A DNA stretch of 24,755 nt from NCBI GenBank assembly GCA_030740295.1, contig JASLXP010000398.1:1-24755 (forward strand), given 5' to 3'. Source of the stretch: Planctomycetota bacterium. Lineage in GTDB: Bacteria > Planctomycetota > PUPC01 > JACPCR01. Below, one piece after another: positions 15,753-24,555 of this stretch. The position numbers and the translations under genes were made by a program. Positions within the stretch are counted from its first letter, which is position 1. Every line of letters starts with the position of its first letter. Under the pieces are notes generated by a model, which did no database searches, was not told the origin of the DNA, and was given only the letters and a program-made list of their open reading frames with translations.

Positions 15753-16832
15753 TTAGAAACTGTAAAGGAGTTGGACGCCGATCGCGTTCTGATCATCTTC
15801 GGTGTTCGCTCCCCCGTCACCATTGAATCCCTGCTGGTTGGAGGCATCGTGGCGGTACTCGAGGCGAAGAGTGATGTCTTCGGTCACTTTGCAGTGGCCG
15901 GTGATCGTGATGTCCCAGTTATACTGGCCGGCAAGCGCTGTTCCCCTGTCACCATCATCGACATACTCGAAACGGCCGGAAAGGCCATACTTATCGGTCA
16001 GCCAGTGGATGGCACCCAAGCCGATACCCCAGAAATTGAAATCTTCGGTATTCGTGGGGTTTTCAATACTGGTATAGGTGAATTCTAGGTAGGCCGATGT
16101 CTCTTCGGAAAGGTCATAGCTGGACCAGGCGTTGACGGCGAAGGTCTTGTCCCTCTCATTTGCACCTTCAGCGCCGAGATTCAACTGGATGCTGTTTGTC
16201 CAGGATTCAGAGACGCTGTAAGTGACCATACCTTCGATGGACTTGCCATGGTTGCTGTCGACATCTTCGTCTGCACCGTTATTGATGCCGAGGACGGCAT
16301 CCAGATTATCGGCAACAGAGTAAGTTGCGCGGACACCAACGTGGGTAATCGGAACGAGATGCCACAAAAGGCCGTGGGTCATGTGGTTGTTGCCGGATGA
16401 TTCATTGACTTCCCAGCCCAACAGGGTGGCCATACGACCTGCCTGGATGGTGAGGCCGTTGCCGACGTCGGTATTCCAGGTGAGGTATGCCTCTTCAGCG
16501 GAAATATCATCCGTTCCGCTGTTGCTGGCATTCAATGCATCGTCGTCAGCGATCAATGCCTGATTGAAGAAGCTCAGTTTGAGATCGAATCCAACGGGAT
16601 CGGCTTCGATGTGTGCATTCAACTGAGCCGTGGCAATCTGGAACGTGTCGTCCTGATTTGTCAGGCCGAAGACCTTGTTGCCTGCGAAGGCCCCAACATT
16701 GTCGACTTTGCGTGGGTCGTTCGTGTTGTGAATGAACCCGACATCAATCAAACCGGAAAACTCGATATCTGCAGCGGGGGCAGATCCACACAGAAGACTG
16801 ACTCCTGCGAGTAGAAATAGAAACCTTTTCAT
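15753..16832 (-). CDS. Outer-membrane beta-barrel porin (OmpL-like, BBP2 family)
   Basis: 359 residues from the ATG at 16832, which is preceded by GGAGGAGAGG. A longer in-frame start at 16862 lacks such support. The N-terminus MKRFLFLLAGVSLLCGSAPAA is a signal peptide. The mature part consists of alternating short hydrophobic and polar strands rich in Gly, Asn, Asp and aromatic residues. It ends in QLLYSF with a terminal Phe as in outer-membrane barrels. A central stretch, LLWHLVPITHVGVRATYS, followed by AVLGINNG, resembles the BBP2/DUF1597 porins common in PVC bacteria. It probably allows diffusion of small solutes across the outer membrane. The gene is monocistronic, with a strong terminator downstream and a possible sigma-54 promoter upstream. 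Confidence 0.8.
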   Translation of the reverse strand: MKRFLFLLAGVSLLCGSAPAADIEFSGLIDVGFIHNTNDPRKVDNVGAFAGNKVFGLTNQDDTFQIATAQLNAHIEADPVGFDLKLSFFNQALIADDDALNASNSGTDDISAEEAYLTWNTDVGNGLTIQAGRMATLLGWEVNESSGNNHMTHGLLWHLVPITHVGVRATYSVADNLDAVLGINNGADEDVDSNHGKSIEGMVTYSVSESWTNSIQLNLGAEGANERDKTFAVNAWSSYDLSEETSAYLEFTYTSIENPTNTEDFNFWGIGLGAIHWLTDKYGLSGRFEYVDDGDRGTALAGQYNWDITITGHCKVTEDITLRLEYRHDASNQQGFNGDGGANTEDDQNAIGVQLLYSF

Positions 16833-16980
16833 AACCTCTCCTCCCTTTGGCTCCCTCAGCAAATCTTTTTTTGAAGAAGCTGAAGCGTGATAAAAGGACG
16901 CAATTGCAGTGCAACGAAACGTTCCAAAGCGCCCGATTTAATAACGAAACCTTACGAGAAACGGCCCTGGAGGTGGGTAT

Positions 16981-16997
16981 CGCACTGGTTGTGCCAG
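16981..16997 (-). promoter_or_regulatory. Possible sigma-54 (-24/-12) promoter of the porin gene
   Basis: On the minus strand CTGGCACAACCAGTGCG has TGGCAC, five bases and GTGC. The invariant GG and GC are separated by exactly ten bases, and only one base differs from TGGCAC-N5-TTGC. A start near 16970 would give a leader of about 138 bases before the porin ATG. The site also overlaps a small CTGG/CCAG inverted repeat, so a chance match is possible. The rest of the gap 16863-17118 has no gene. Confidence 0.35.
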
Positions 16998-17118
16998 TTT
17001 GGGAGGAAGTGTGGAGGTCGGGAGGCGATAGCGATTAAGAGCAGGACATAGGAGCGATCTGTGGGTGGCAAACGGTAAGATGAATGGTCTCCCTTTCCTG
17101 ACCCGCTAACCTACCCGC

Positions 17119-17871
17119 ATGCCGACAATCGCCGCCTACATCCCGGCCCGTTACGAATCTTCACGCCTCCCCGGCAAGGTGCTCCTCAAAGACACCGGGA
17201 AATACCTCATCCAGCACGTTTATGAACGCGTCCTGGAGGCACAGCATATCGAGCAGGTGATCCTTGCCGCCGATGACGAACGCATTCTCGAGGCCGCGGC
17301 TGAATTCGGGGCCCCGGCGTTCATGACCTCGCTGGAGCATAAATCCGGCACGGATCGCATCGCGGAGGTGGCGCGGAATCACGACCACCAATTGATCATC
17401 AACGTCCAGGGGGATGAGCCGGATATTGAGCCCGCCGCTGTGGATCAACTGGCACAGATGATGATCGCCCATCCAGAGGTCCGTATGGGCACGCTGGCAG
17501 TGCCGATCAACGATATGTCGCGTTATGAAAATCCGAATGTGGTAAAGGTTGTGGTTGACAATGCTGGGGACGCTCTCTATTTTTCACGGTCGCCACTTCC
17601 TCATGGCGGCAATCACGGAAAACCTCTCGCAAAGTTGCCTTTTCAGCCCCTGCATCACTTGGGCATTTACGCTTTTCGTCGCGAATTCCTGCTTGAATTC
17701 GTCAGTCTGCCTCAAGGCCGATTGGAGCAACTGGAGAGGCTCGAACAGCTCCGGGCCATCGAGCACGGTCACAAGATTCGGGTCGGACTTCTTGAATCCG
17801 CCAACACCGGTATCGACACCCCTGAGCAGTATGAGGCATTCGTGAAACGCTGGAAGGCATTGCATGCCTGA
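17119..17871 (+). CDS. kdsB: 3-deoxy-manno-octulosonate cytidylyltransferase (CMP-Kdo synthetase)
   Basis: 250 residues, normal for KdsB. It activates Kdo with CTP to CMP-Kdo for lipid A inner-core assembly in the cytoplasm. Diagnostic motifs are IPARYESSRLPGKVL at the nucleotide-binding N-terminus, LEHKSGTDRIAEV, IINVQGDEPDIEP with the metal-binding Asp, YFSRSPLPH, and the C-terminal LERLEQLRAIEHGHKI followed by GIDTPEQYEAF. Its presence implies Kdo-containing lipopolysaccharide. pyrG starts 24 bases after the stop, so one transcript would provide both the enzyme and its CTP substrate, a pairing known from other Gram-negative genomes. Confidence 0.94.
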   Translation: MPTIAAYIPARYESSRLPGKVLLKDTGKYLIQHVYERVLEAQHIEQVILAADDERILEAAAEFGAPAFMTSLEHKSGTDRIAEVARNHDHQLIINVQGDEPDIEPAAVDQLAQMMIAHPEVRMGTLAVPINDMSRYENPNVVKVVVDNAGDALYFSRSPLPHGGNHGKPLAKLPFQPLHHLGIYAFRREFLLEFVSLPQGRLEQLERLEQLRAIEHGHKIRVGLLESANTGIDTPEQYEAFVKRWKALHA

Positions 17872-19591
<1,720 letters not shown>

Positions 19592-19672
19592 GAATCATAT
19601 GCTGACCAAAAGGAATTGAGTCAGCGGCTTGGTTTCGGGGGGGGATCGTGGCAAACCACATTGGGATTTAGA

Positions 19673-20662
19673 ATGTCTTCCACAATAAAAGTTGGAATCG
19701 TTGGGCTGGGTATCGGGAAACAGCATCTGCGCTGCTATCAGGAGATCGATGGGGTTGAGATTGCCGCCGTCGCCGATGTCAGCCGGGAAGCTGCCGAAAC
19801 ATGCGCAAAGGAGTACGGAGGGCAGGCATTCATCGACGCGAACGAGATGCTGCGGTCTACCGGGCTCGACGCCATCAGCCTTTGCACGCCGCCGCGTTCC
19901 CATGCTGAACTGACGGAAGCAGCAGCGAAGACGGGCGTCCACGTGCTGTGCGAGAAGCCAATGGCGCCATCGGTTTCCGATTGTGATCGGATGATCAATG
20001 CTTGCTCGGACGCGAGTGTGCATCTGATGATCGGCCAGAAGAAACGATTCCATCCGAACGTCCAAAAAGTGAAAAGGCTGAGTGAAGAGGAGTTCGGTCC
20101 CGTGCGCTGGGCGGTGTGCAAATATGCGCTCGGCAAGGTCGAGAAAGAGTGGTTCTGGGATGAGGAAGATGGGGGTGGCCCGCTCCTGGAGAATTCCGTT
20201 CATACGATCGACATGCTTCGTTTCCTCATGGGCGATATCAAGCGTGTGTACGCGGAGGGGGGGAACTTTTTTGCGCCGAAGTTTGCGCCTCAGCTTGACG
20301 TGGCCACCTATACATTTCGATTTGAAAACGGCTCTATCGCCTCGGTGGGCTCAGGCATGGCCAGCGAATGGGCGTTTGCGAACGAACACTTTTATTTTGC
20401 GCTTGATGGAGCTGAGATTCGCCTCCACGGCAGTTTCGACAGACCTGAAAGCTGGTGGCTTGGACGCCGGGATAATCCGGCTGAGCCGGAGGAGGAGACG
20501 CTCACCGGAGTCGATTGCTTTGCGCTGGAAATCAGCCATTTCGTCGAATGCATACGTTCCGGGGAACGACCATTTGTCACCGGAGAGGATGGCCGCGGCT
20601 CAATCGCAGCCTGCCTTGCGGTGAAAGAGAGTGCAAGGACCGGGCATCCGATTGAGCTGTAG
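19673..20662 (+). CDS. Gfo/Idh/MocA family NAD(P)-dependent oxidoreductase
   Basis: 329 residues from the ATG at 19673; a TTG 57 bases earlier would add a low-quality Gly-rich extension across a run of eight G, so I reject it. The N-terminal Rossmann fold starts IKVGIVGLGIGKQHLRCYQ. CEKPMAPSVSDCDRM is the family's catalytic EKP motif. ENSVHTIDMLRFLMGD carries the His-Asp pair of the C-terminal domain, which is an antiparallel sheet. Such enzymes oxidise or reduce sugars, inositols or related polyols; the substrate cannot be told from sequence. There is no signal peptide, so it is cytoplasmic. The PQQ-like propeller gene follows by 47 bases on the same strand. Confidence 0.88.
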   Translation: MSSTIKVGIVGLGIGKQHLRCYQEIDGVEIAAVADVSREAAETCAKEYGGQAFIDANEMLRSTGLDAISLCTPPRSHAELTEAAAKTGVHVLCEKPMAPSVSDCDRMINACSDASVHLMIGQKKRFHPNVQKVKRLSEEEFGPVRWAVCKYALGKVEKEWFWDEEDGGGPLLENSVHTIDMLRFLMGDIKRVYAEGGNFFAPKFAPQLDVATYTFRFENGSIASVGSGMASEWAFANEHFYFALDGAEIRLHGSFDRPESWWLGRRDNPAEPEEETLTGVDCFALEISHFVECIRSGERPFVTGEDGRGSIAACLAVKESARTGHPIEL

Positions 20663-20709
20663 TGTTGAAGTTCAGCTTGTTGTCAGTTTAGTCACGAAGG
20701 AATAGAGAA

Positions 20710-21963
20710 ATGAGATACATCCTGATTGGATTCCTCTGCAGCCTGGTAAACGCATCCGAGAATTGGCCGGAATACAGGGGGCCTACGGCTGATGGCCACA
20801 GTGATTCCACGGGGCTGCCGGTATCATGGAATGAGACCAGGAACGTCAAATGGAAGACGGCGATTCATGGAAGGGCGTGGTCGTCCCCTGTTGTCTGGGG
20901 CAAACAGGTCTGGCTGACGACGGCTGCACGGAATGGCAAAGAACTCTCTGTGCTCTGCGTGGAGCGGGACAGCGGCAAAGTTCTTTTCGATAAGAAACTT
21001 TTTGATATCGCAAAGCCGCAGTTTGCGCACAGTTACAACAGCTATGCCTCGCCTTCGCCGGTTATCGAGGAAGGACGAGTGTACGTATCGTTCGGTTCTC
21101 CTGGCAATGCGTGCCTGAATACAGAGACGTTTGAAGTGATCTGGCAGCGTTCCGACCTTGAATGCAATCACTTCAGAGGCGCTGGCTCGTCTCCCGTCTT
21201 GTACGGCGATCTGTTAATCCTGACCATGGACGGTTCGGATCATCATTTTCTGATTGCATTGGATAAGAAAACTGGCAAGACGGTCTGGAGACGCGACCGC
21301 TCCACGCACTTTGGTGACCTGAAGAATGGCAGGCCGATGCTGGACGGGGATCTTCGAAAATCTTACGCGACCCCGTTTTTCATCGAGGTGAACGGCAATA
21401 CACAAATGATCAGCCCAGGCGCGAAAGCGGCGTGGTCCTATGAGCCACTCACGGGAAAAGAAATATGGCAGGTGCGATACCGCAATCATTCGAGCGCGTC
21501 TCGGACACTTTTCGGCCACGGCATGTTGTTCGTCAACACCGGATACAGCAGGGCGCAGCTATACGCCATCAAGCCGGACGGAAAGGGTGATGTGACGCAG
21601 ACTCACGTGGCTTGGAAGCTGATCAAAGGAGTTTCGAATAAGCCTTCACCAGTACTCGTTGGTGACCATCTTTACATGGTCACGGATAAGGGTGGCATTA
21701 TCTCTTGCGTTGATGCCAAGTCAGGTAAGGTGGTCTGGCAGGAGCGTATCGGAGGCGCGCAATCCTCGTCACTCATTTATGCCGATGGCAGGATCTACAC
21801 TTTTGGGGAGGATGGCCGCACGGTGGCTTTTCAGCCGGGGACGTCATTCAAGAAAATTGGGGAGAGCAGGCTGGATGGCGGGTTCATGTCCTCCCCTGCT
21901 GTCGCGGGCAGTTCGTTTTTCTTACGGACGAAGACTCACCTGTATCGCATTGACCGGGAATGA
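20710..21963 (+). CDS. Exported PQQ-like (WD40-like) beta-propeller protein
   Basis: 417 residues with the signal peptide MRYILIGFLCSLVNAS. The mature protein begins ENWPEYRGPTADGHS, a motif seen in very many planctomycete and verrucomicrobial PQQ-repeat proteins. Repeated blades contain SSPVVWGKQVWL, SPSPVIEEGRVYVSFG, SSPVLYGDLLILT, KTGKTVWRR, SGKVVWQERIGG and SSLIYADGRIYTFGE, the alternating pattern of eight-bladed PQQ-like propellers. I see no dehydrogenase catalytic set, so it is probably a binding or scaffold propeller in the periplasm rather than a quinoprotein enzyme. AAGGAATAGAGAA precedes the ATG. It lies downstream of the Gfo/Idh/MocA gene and converges on the pseudopilin-FecR gene. 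Confidence 0.87.
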   Translation: MRYILIGFLCSLVNASENWPEYRGPTADGHSDSTGLPVSWNETRNVKWKTAIHGRAWSSPVVWGKQVWLTTAARNGKELSVLCVERDSGKVLFDKKLFDIAKPQFAHSYNSYASPSPVIEEGRVYVSFGSPGNACLNTETFEVIWQRSDLECNHFRGAGSSPVLYGDLLILTMDGSDHHFLIALDKKTGKTVWRRDRSTHFGDLKNGRPMLDGDLRKSYATPFFIEVNGNTQMISPGAKAAWSYEPLTGKEIWQVRYRNHSSASRTLFGHGMLFVNTGYSRAQLYAIKPDGKGDVTQTHVAWKLIKGVSNKPSPVLVGDHLYMVTDKGGIISCVDAKSGKVVWQERIGGAQSSSLIYADGRIYTFGEDGRTVAFQPGTSFKKIGESRLDGGFMSSPAVAGSSFFLRTKTHLYRIDRE

Positions 21964-21998
21964 GGTTACCGAATTGGGGGTAGTTTTGAGGCCCGGTA

Positions 21999-23879
21999 TT
22001 AGAATCCGAGAATCAGCCTCAGGAAGAACAAGATCAGGCCCCACAATCCCCATCTGACCCAATTCCTGGGAAAGAAACCTCGAAAAGCGCCACGACGGAC
22101 CGTCTCTACTATTTGGCCGTCCGACAGAGTGCCATCGCACTCTTCCTGTTCATCGCTGTTGGTGGGACTGTCAGTGCCGTCACTGTTAGTGGAATTGTCA
22201 GTGCTGTTGTCACCATTCTCCGGAGGAGTTTCAGGGGTGTAAGTGTCGGGCTTTTCTTCATGGTGCTCTGGCACAGGGTCGGTGTGAATGTCGGGCTTTT
22301 CTTCATGGTGCTCCGGCACAGGGTCAGGTGTGTGTGTGTCGGGCTTTTCTTCATGGTGCTCTGGCACAGGGTCAGGTGTGTGTGTGTCACGATTTCTGTC
22401 ACTGTGATGTTCGTGATCTCTGTCATCACTGTCTCGATCTTCCCGGTCTCCTAGCTCTCTGTCTTCACCGTCTCCTCTGTCCCGGTCGTTTCCGTTCCCT
22501 CGATCTCTATCTTCACCGTCCCCTCTGTCCCGGTCGTTTCCGTTCCCACGGTCTCTATCTTCACCGTCCCCTCGGTCTCGGTCGTTTCCGTTCCCTCGAT
22601 CTCTATCTTCACCGTCCCCTTGGTCTCGGTCGTTTCCGTTCCCTCGATCTCTGTCCCCTCGGTCGCTTTCGTTTCCTCGATTTTCGTTGTCGCGATCGTT
22701 CCCGTTTTCTCCATCGTTCCCACCACCATTGTTCACACCTCCCCCGCCTTCGTTGTTGCCTCCACCTTCGTTTTGTGCGAGGTCGCCATCATCTCGTTCC
22801 CCATTGTTGATCTGCACTTCGTCATCACCGTCAGCGACTGGTGCCCATGGGGCTTTGCCACCGGGCCAGGGAGCTGGGCCCATCGCCCATGGTGGATTCC
22901 CACGTTGAATGACCGGTTTCTCACCAGGACGAGTGGCCAGACCAGGCAATGCTGGTGGAGTATTCGGAGACCTGAATGGACGCTTTTTCTGCTCACACTG
23001 AATGGGTACACCCCAACTGGCCAGACGTTCTCCCTTTCCGGTGGACTCTGTTACGGCAACAGATCCTTCATAAACAAATACATCGGCCGCCTTCCTGCCC
23101 TTCTTGTCGGCGATAATGTCAACCATAAAGACGGTGCCGCGAACACCGGCAATCGCTGCGGGAGTGATAACCTCAAACTTGGAGCCCGGTATAACATCGA
23201 AAATGAGGCGTCCAAAAGCATCATTCGCAGGGACCTTAATGAGAGTATATGTCTGCCCAGAATCAAGACGGAATGACTCTACGATTTCAGCCTCGAGGCC
23301 AGGCGTCTGGATGGTCATCGAAGATCCGTCAGGAAACCATGTTGTACCTGTACCGACAACGTCGCCGGAATACTGACGGTCCTGGTTTTCTCCCTGGGAA
23401 TGATGTAGTGGGCCGAGTTGATTTCTGGTGGCATTGCCTTTCTTGAAGACATTGACCGCAATGGTCTGATTGTCATGTCTGGGGCAACCGGCAATGAGGC
23501 TGTCGCCATCCGCGAGACTGGTTCTTGTAACGTAGAAATCTGAGTAGCTGTCGACGATGTCGACATCTTCAGGCGGGGTTTCGTCGACCGGGCAGGCAAA
23601 TGCCTCTCGATTCTCTATATATTCCGCCATCGTCGTGGGCAGGCGATTGGCATTCTGGAATGGCTGGGGAGGATACTGCCTGTAATCAATCTGATAGTGC
23701 CCGCTGGCAGTTGCGATGGTTCGCAGGCTGTGCATGCACGAGGCCAGCCATGCATTCACTCTGGTTTTGCGGATGATTGGAACGGCCACCAATGCAAGGA
23801 CTAGAATAATCACCAAGACAACCAGAACCTCTGGCAGGGTGAAGAATTCCTTGTTCCTGTTGCTCTTGCCAAACTTCAT
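21999..23879 (-). CDS. Pseudopilin-like protein with FecR-like domain, charged tandem repeats and C-terminal hydrophobic tail
   Basis: 626 residues; ATG at 23879 with GGGAG nine bases upstream. Residues 1-40 look like a class 3 prepilin: a basic leader, then FTLPEVLVVLVIILVLAL with Glu at +5 (Glu17). However, residue -1 is Phe12 instead of Gly. Residues about 60-150 resemble PVC pseudopilin soluble domains (ACPVDE, AGCPRHDN). Residues about 205-295 resemble FecR (GSKFEVITPAAIAGVRGTVF, then VFVYEGSVAV). After a Pro/Trp/Gly linker come Gly/Asn-rich sequence, four 16-residue repeats (413-476), three PDPVPEHHEEKPD repeats (499-545) and a Ser/Asn/Asp stretch. The C-terminus is a basic segment plus WGLWGLILFFLRLILGF. 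It was probably a pilin-derived, membrane-anchored or surface protein. A near-perfect sigma-54 promoter lies upstream. No known function. Confidence 0.8.
   Translation of the reverse strand: MKFGKSNRNKEFFTLPEVLVVLVIILVLALVAVPIIRKTRVNAWLASCMHSLRTIATASGHYQIDYRQYPPQPFQNANRLPTTMAEYIENREAFACPVDETPPEDVDIVDSYSDFYVTRTSLADGDSLIAGCPRHDNQTIAVNVFKKGNATRNQLGPLHHSQGENQDRQYSGDVVGTGTTWFPDGSSMTIQTPGLEAEIVESFRLDSGQTYTLIKVPANDAFGRLIFDVIPGSKFEVITPAAIAGVRGTVFMVDIIADKKGRKAADVFVYEGSVAVTESTGKGERLASWGVPIQCEQKKRPFRSPNTPPALPGLATRPGEKPVIQRGNPPWAMGPAPWPGGKAPWAPVADGDDEVQINNGERDDGDLAQNEGGGNNEGGGGVNNGGGNDGENGNDRDNENRGNESDRGDRDRGNGNDRDQGDGEDRDRGNGNDRDRGDGEDRDRGNGNDRDRGDGEDRDRGNGNDRDRGDGEDRELGDREDRDSDDRDHEHHSDRNRDTHTPDPVPEHHEEKPDTHTPDPVPEHHEEKPDIHTDPVPEHHEEKPDTYTPETPPENGDNSTDNSTNSDGTDSPTNSDEQEECDGTLSDGQIVETVRRGAFRGFFPRNWVRWGLWGLILFFLRLILGF
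22245..22385 (-). repeat. Three in-frame 48/45-bp repeats encoding THTPDPVPEHHEEKPD
   Basis: Residues 499-514 and 515-530 are identical 16-residue copies. The third copy (531-545) has lost one codon and one Thr has become Ile. The DNA copies are also nearly identical, which points to recent tandem duplication. The Pro/Glu/His-rich content suggests an extended, cell-wall-type or metal-binding spacer. Confidence 0.9.
22452..22643 (-). repeat. Four in-frame 48-bp repeats encoding GNGNDRDRGDGEDRDR
   Basis: Residues 413-428, 429-444, 445-460 and 461-476 are four contiguous 16-residue units that differ only at Gln420 and at the last two residues (EL) of the final unit. Degenerate versions continue on both sides (about residues 391-412 and 477-498). 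DNA-level identity is high, so the array is a minisatellite likely to change copy number without breaking the frame. The sequence is highly charged and probably disordered. Confidence 0.92.
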
Positions 23880-23925
23880 TAGAATGAACTCCCTACGGAC
23901 GCCGGGTGATAAAGTGTAATCAGCG

Positions 23926-23947
23926 ACTACTTGCCTCTACAAGCAGC
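23926..23947 (-). promoter_or_regulatory. Stem-loop at the predicted 5' end of the pseudopilin-FecR mRNA
   Basis: On the minus strand GCTGCTTG (23947-23940) can pair along its full length with CAAGTAGT (23933-23926), with two G-U pairs, around a six-base loop. It lies immediately after the start site predicted from the sigma-54 element (about 23949), so it would cap the transcript. It could affect stability or translation; I see no riboswitch consensus. Confidence 0.3.
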
Positions 23948-23959
23948 CCGCTCCTCGGA

Positions 23960-23976
23960 AGCAACGATCGTGCCAG
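23960..23976 (-). promoter_or_regulatory. Sigma-54 (RpoN) -24/-12 promoter of the pseudopilin-FecR gene
   Basis: On the minus strand CTGGCACGATCGTTGCT matches the consensus YTGGCACG-N4-TTGCW at every defined position, with the invariant GG and GC separated by ten bases. Transcription would start near 23949, leaving a leader of about 70 bases with a good ribosome binding site before the ATG at 23879. Sigma-54 promoters need an activator of the NtrC type. They often drive pilin and envelope genes. Confidence 0.75.
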
Positions 23977-24040
23977 CTAGCACAATCAACCAGATCCGGC
24001 CTGTAACCCAAAAACCGGGGAGTAATCCCAAGCCATTGTT

Positions 24041-24054
24041 GGTGATTTATCACC
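24041..24054. promoter_or_regulatory. Perfect palindrome GGTGAT-TT-ATCACC, candidate enhancer-binding site
   Basis: Six-base arms with a two-base centre lie 92 to 105 bases upstream of the predicted sigma-54 start site. This is the usual distance for binding sites of NtrC-family activators. Only one full copy is seen; such activators often use two. The regulator would probably be the partner of the histidine kinase encoded at the right edge, but that gene is outside the window. Confidence 0.45.
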
Positions 24055-24453
24055 GGCTCTCTACGACTTAACGCTTTTCAAAAAAGCAATTTAGACAGGC
24101 CTCTGGAAACGAAGAGCGCTTTTTGGCCGAATTACTGGCCAATCCAATTATCGGCATCCAATTCAAGCAATTGAGCTCTTTTCAGAAAAAAAATGCCGAC
24201 AAAGGGCTGGATGCAACCGGAGGAGGGAATCCTTCCAGATTTAAGTGGCTTCCTCTCAAAGGTTTGTTGAGGTAAGCCACCGGGTAACTTGGTAAAGCTA
24301 CGCGCTGAACATGAGGCCGTCAAAATCAAATTCGCTGAAACCTTCAAGCCAATACTTGAATTCTGCATTCGGTATTCGTGCCATTTACATGGAATGGATT
24401 CCATGCCACACAGATCATCCAAAAGATGTCTAGAAAACCGATGAAATCTCGGT
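24055..24453. other. Non-coding stretch between kinase and pseudopilin-FecR gene
   Basis: I find no convincing gene here. It holds several inverted repeats: GCTTTT-CAA-AAAAGC near 24072-24086, TTGGCC-N8-GGCCAA near 24123-24142, and the long palindrome at 24388-24405. AT content is higher than in the coding parts. No rho-independent terminator for the kinase gene is apparent. It may be a remnant of a decayed gene or a large regulatory region. Confidence 0.5.
24388..24405. promoter_or_regulatory. 18-bp perfect palindrome CATGGAAT-GG-ATTCCATG
   Basis: Eight-base arms around a GG centre, 132 bases after the kinase stop. The symmetry and the two-base centre fit a binding site for a dimeric regulator. 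No T tract follows, so it is not an intrinsic terminator. Confidence 0.4.
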
Positions 24454-24555
24454 TCAGTGAGAGCAGATGTCCAGCTTTCCGACTTCTTTCAGTTCGCCGC
24501 GCCAGACAGACTCGACTTTTACCACCAGGACCTCGCTCAAGATTGCGGCAGACAT
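24454..24555 (-). CDS. Possible 33-residue small protein overlapping the kinase end
   Basis: An ATG at 24555, within the last codons of the kinase in another frame, opens 33 codons ending in TGA at 24454-24456. The translation (EVLVVKVESVWRGELKEVGK in the middle) has the amphipathic look of real protein. There is no strong ribosome binding site and no family is recognised. It could be a coupled small gene, a trace of a once longer kinase or partner reading frame, or chance. Confidence 0.25.
   Translation of the reverse strand: MSAAILSEVLVVKVESVWRGELKEVGKLDICSH

Noticed and set aside
21967..21998. TACCG/CGGTA inverted repeat between the PQQ-like and pseudopilin-FecR genes
   Set aside because: Only five pairs with a loop of over 20 bases and no T tract; not convincing as a terminator.
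22245..22643. Regularly spaced repeats that could suggest a CRISPR array
   Set aside because: The 48-bp units are contiguous without unique spacers, are in frame within a protein, and no cas gene is present.
22620..23276. 218-residue open frame antisense to the pseudopilin-FecR gene
   Set aside because: The opposite strand has the signal, domain motifs, ribosome binding site and promoter; this frame is a by-product of the repeats.
23880..24040. Riboswitch (c-di-GMP type) in the leader of the pseudopilin-FecR gene
   Set aside because: I looked for the conserved GEMM-type core because such genes are sometimes controlled this way. Only short generic hairpins are present, and most of the region lies upstream of the predicted start site.
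24132..24422. 96-residue open frame on the minus strand in the gap before the pseudopilin gene
   Set aside because: No ribosome binding site, no recognisable family, mixed Cys/Ser-rich composition and internal palindromes. Looks non-coding.
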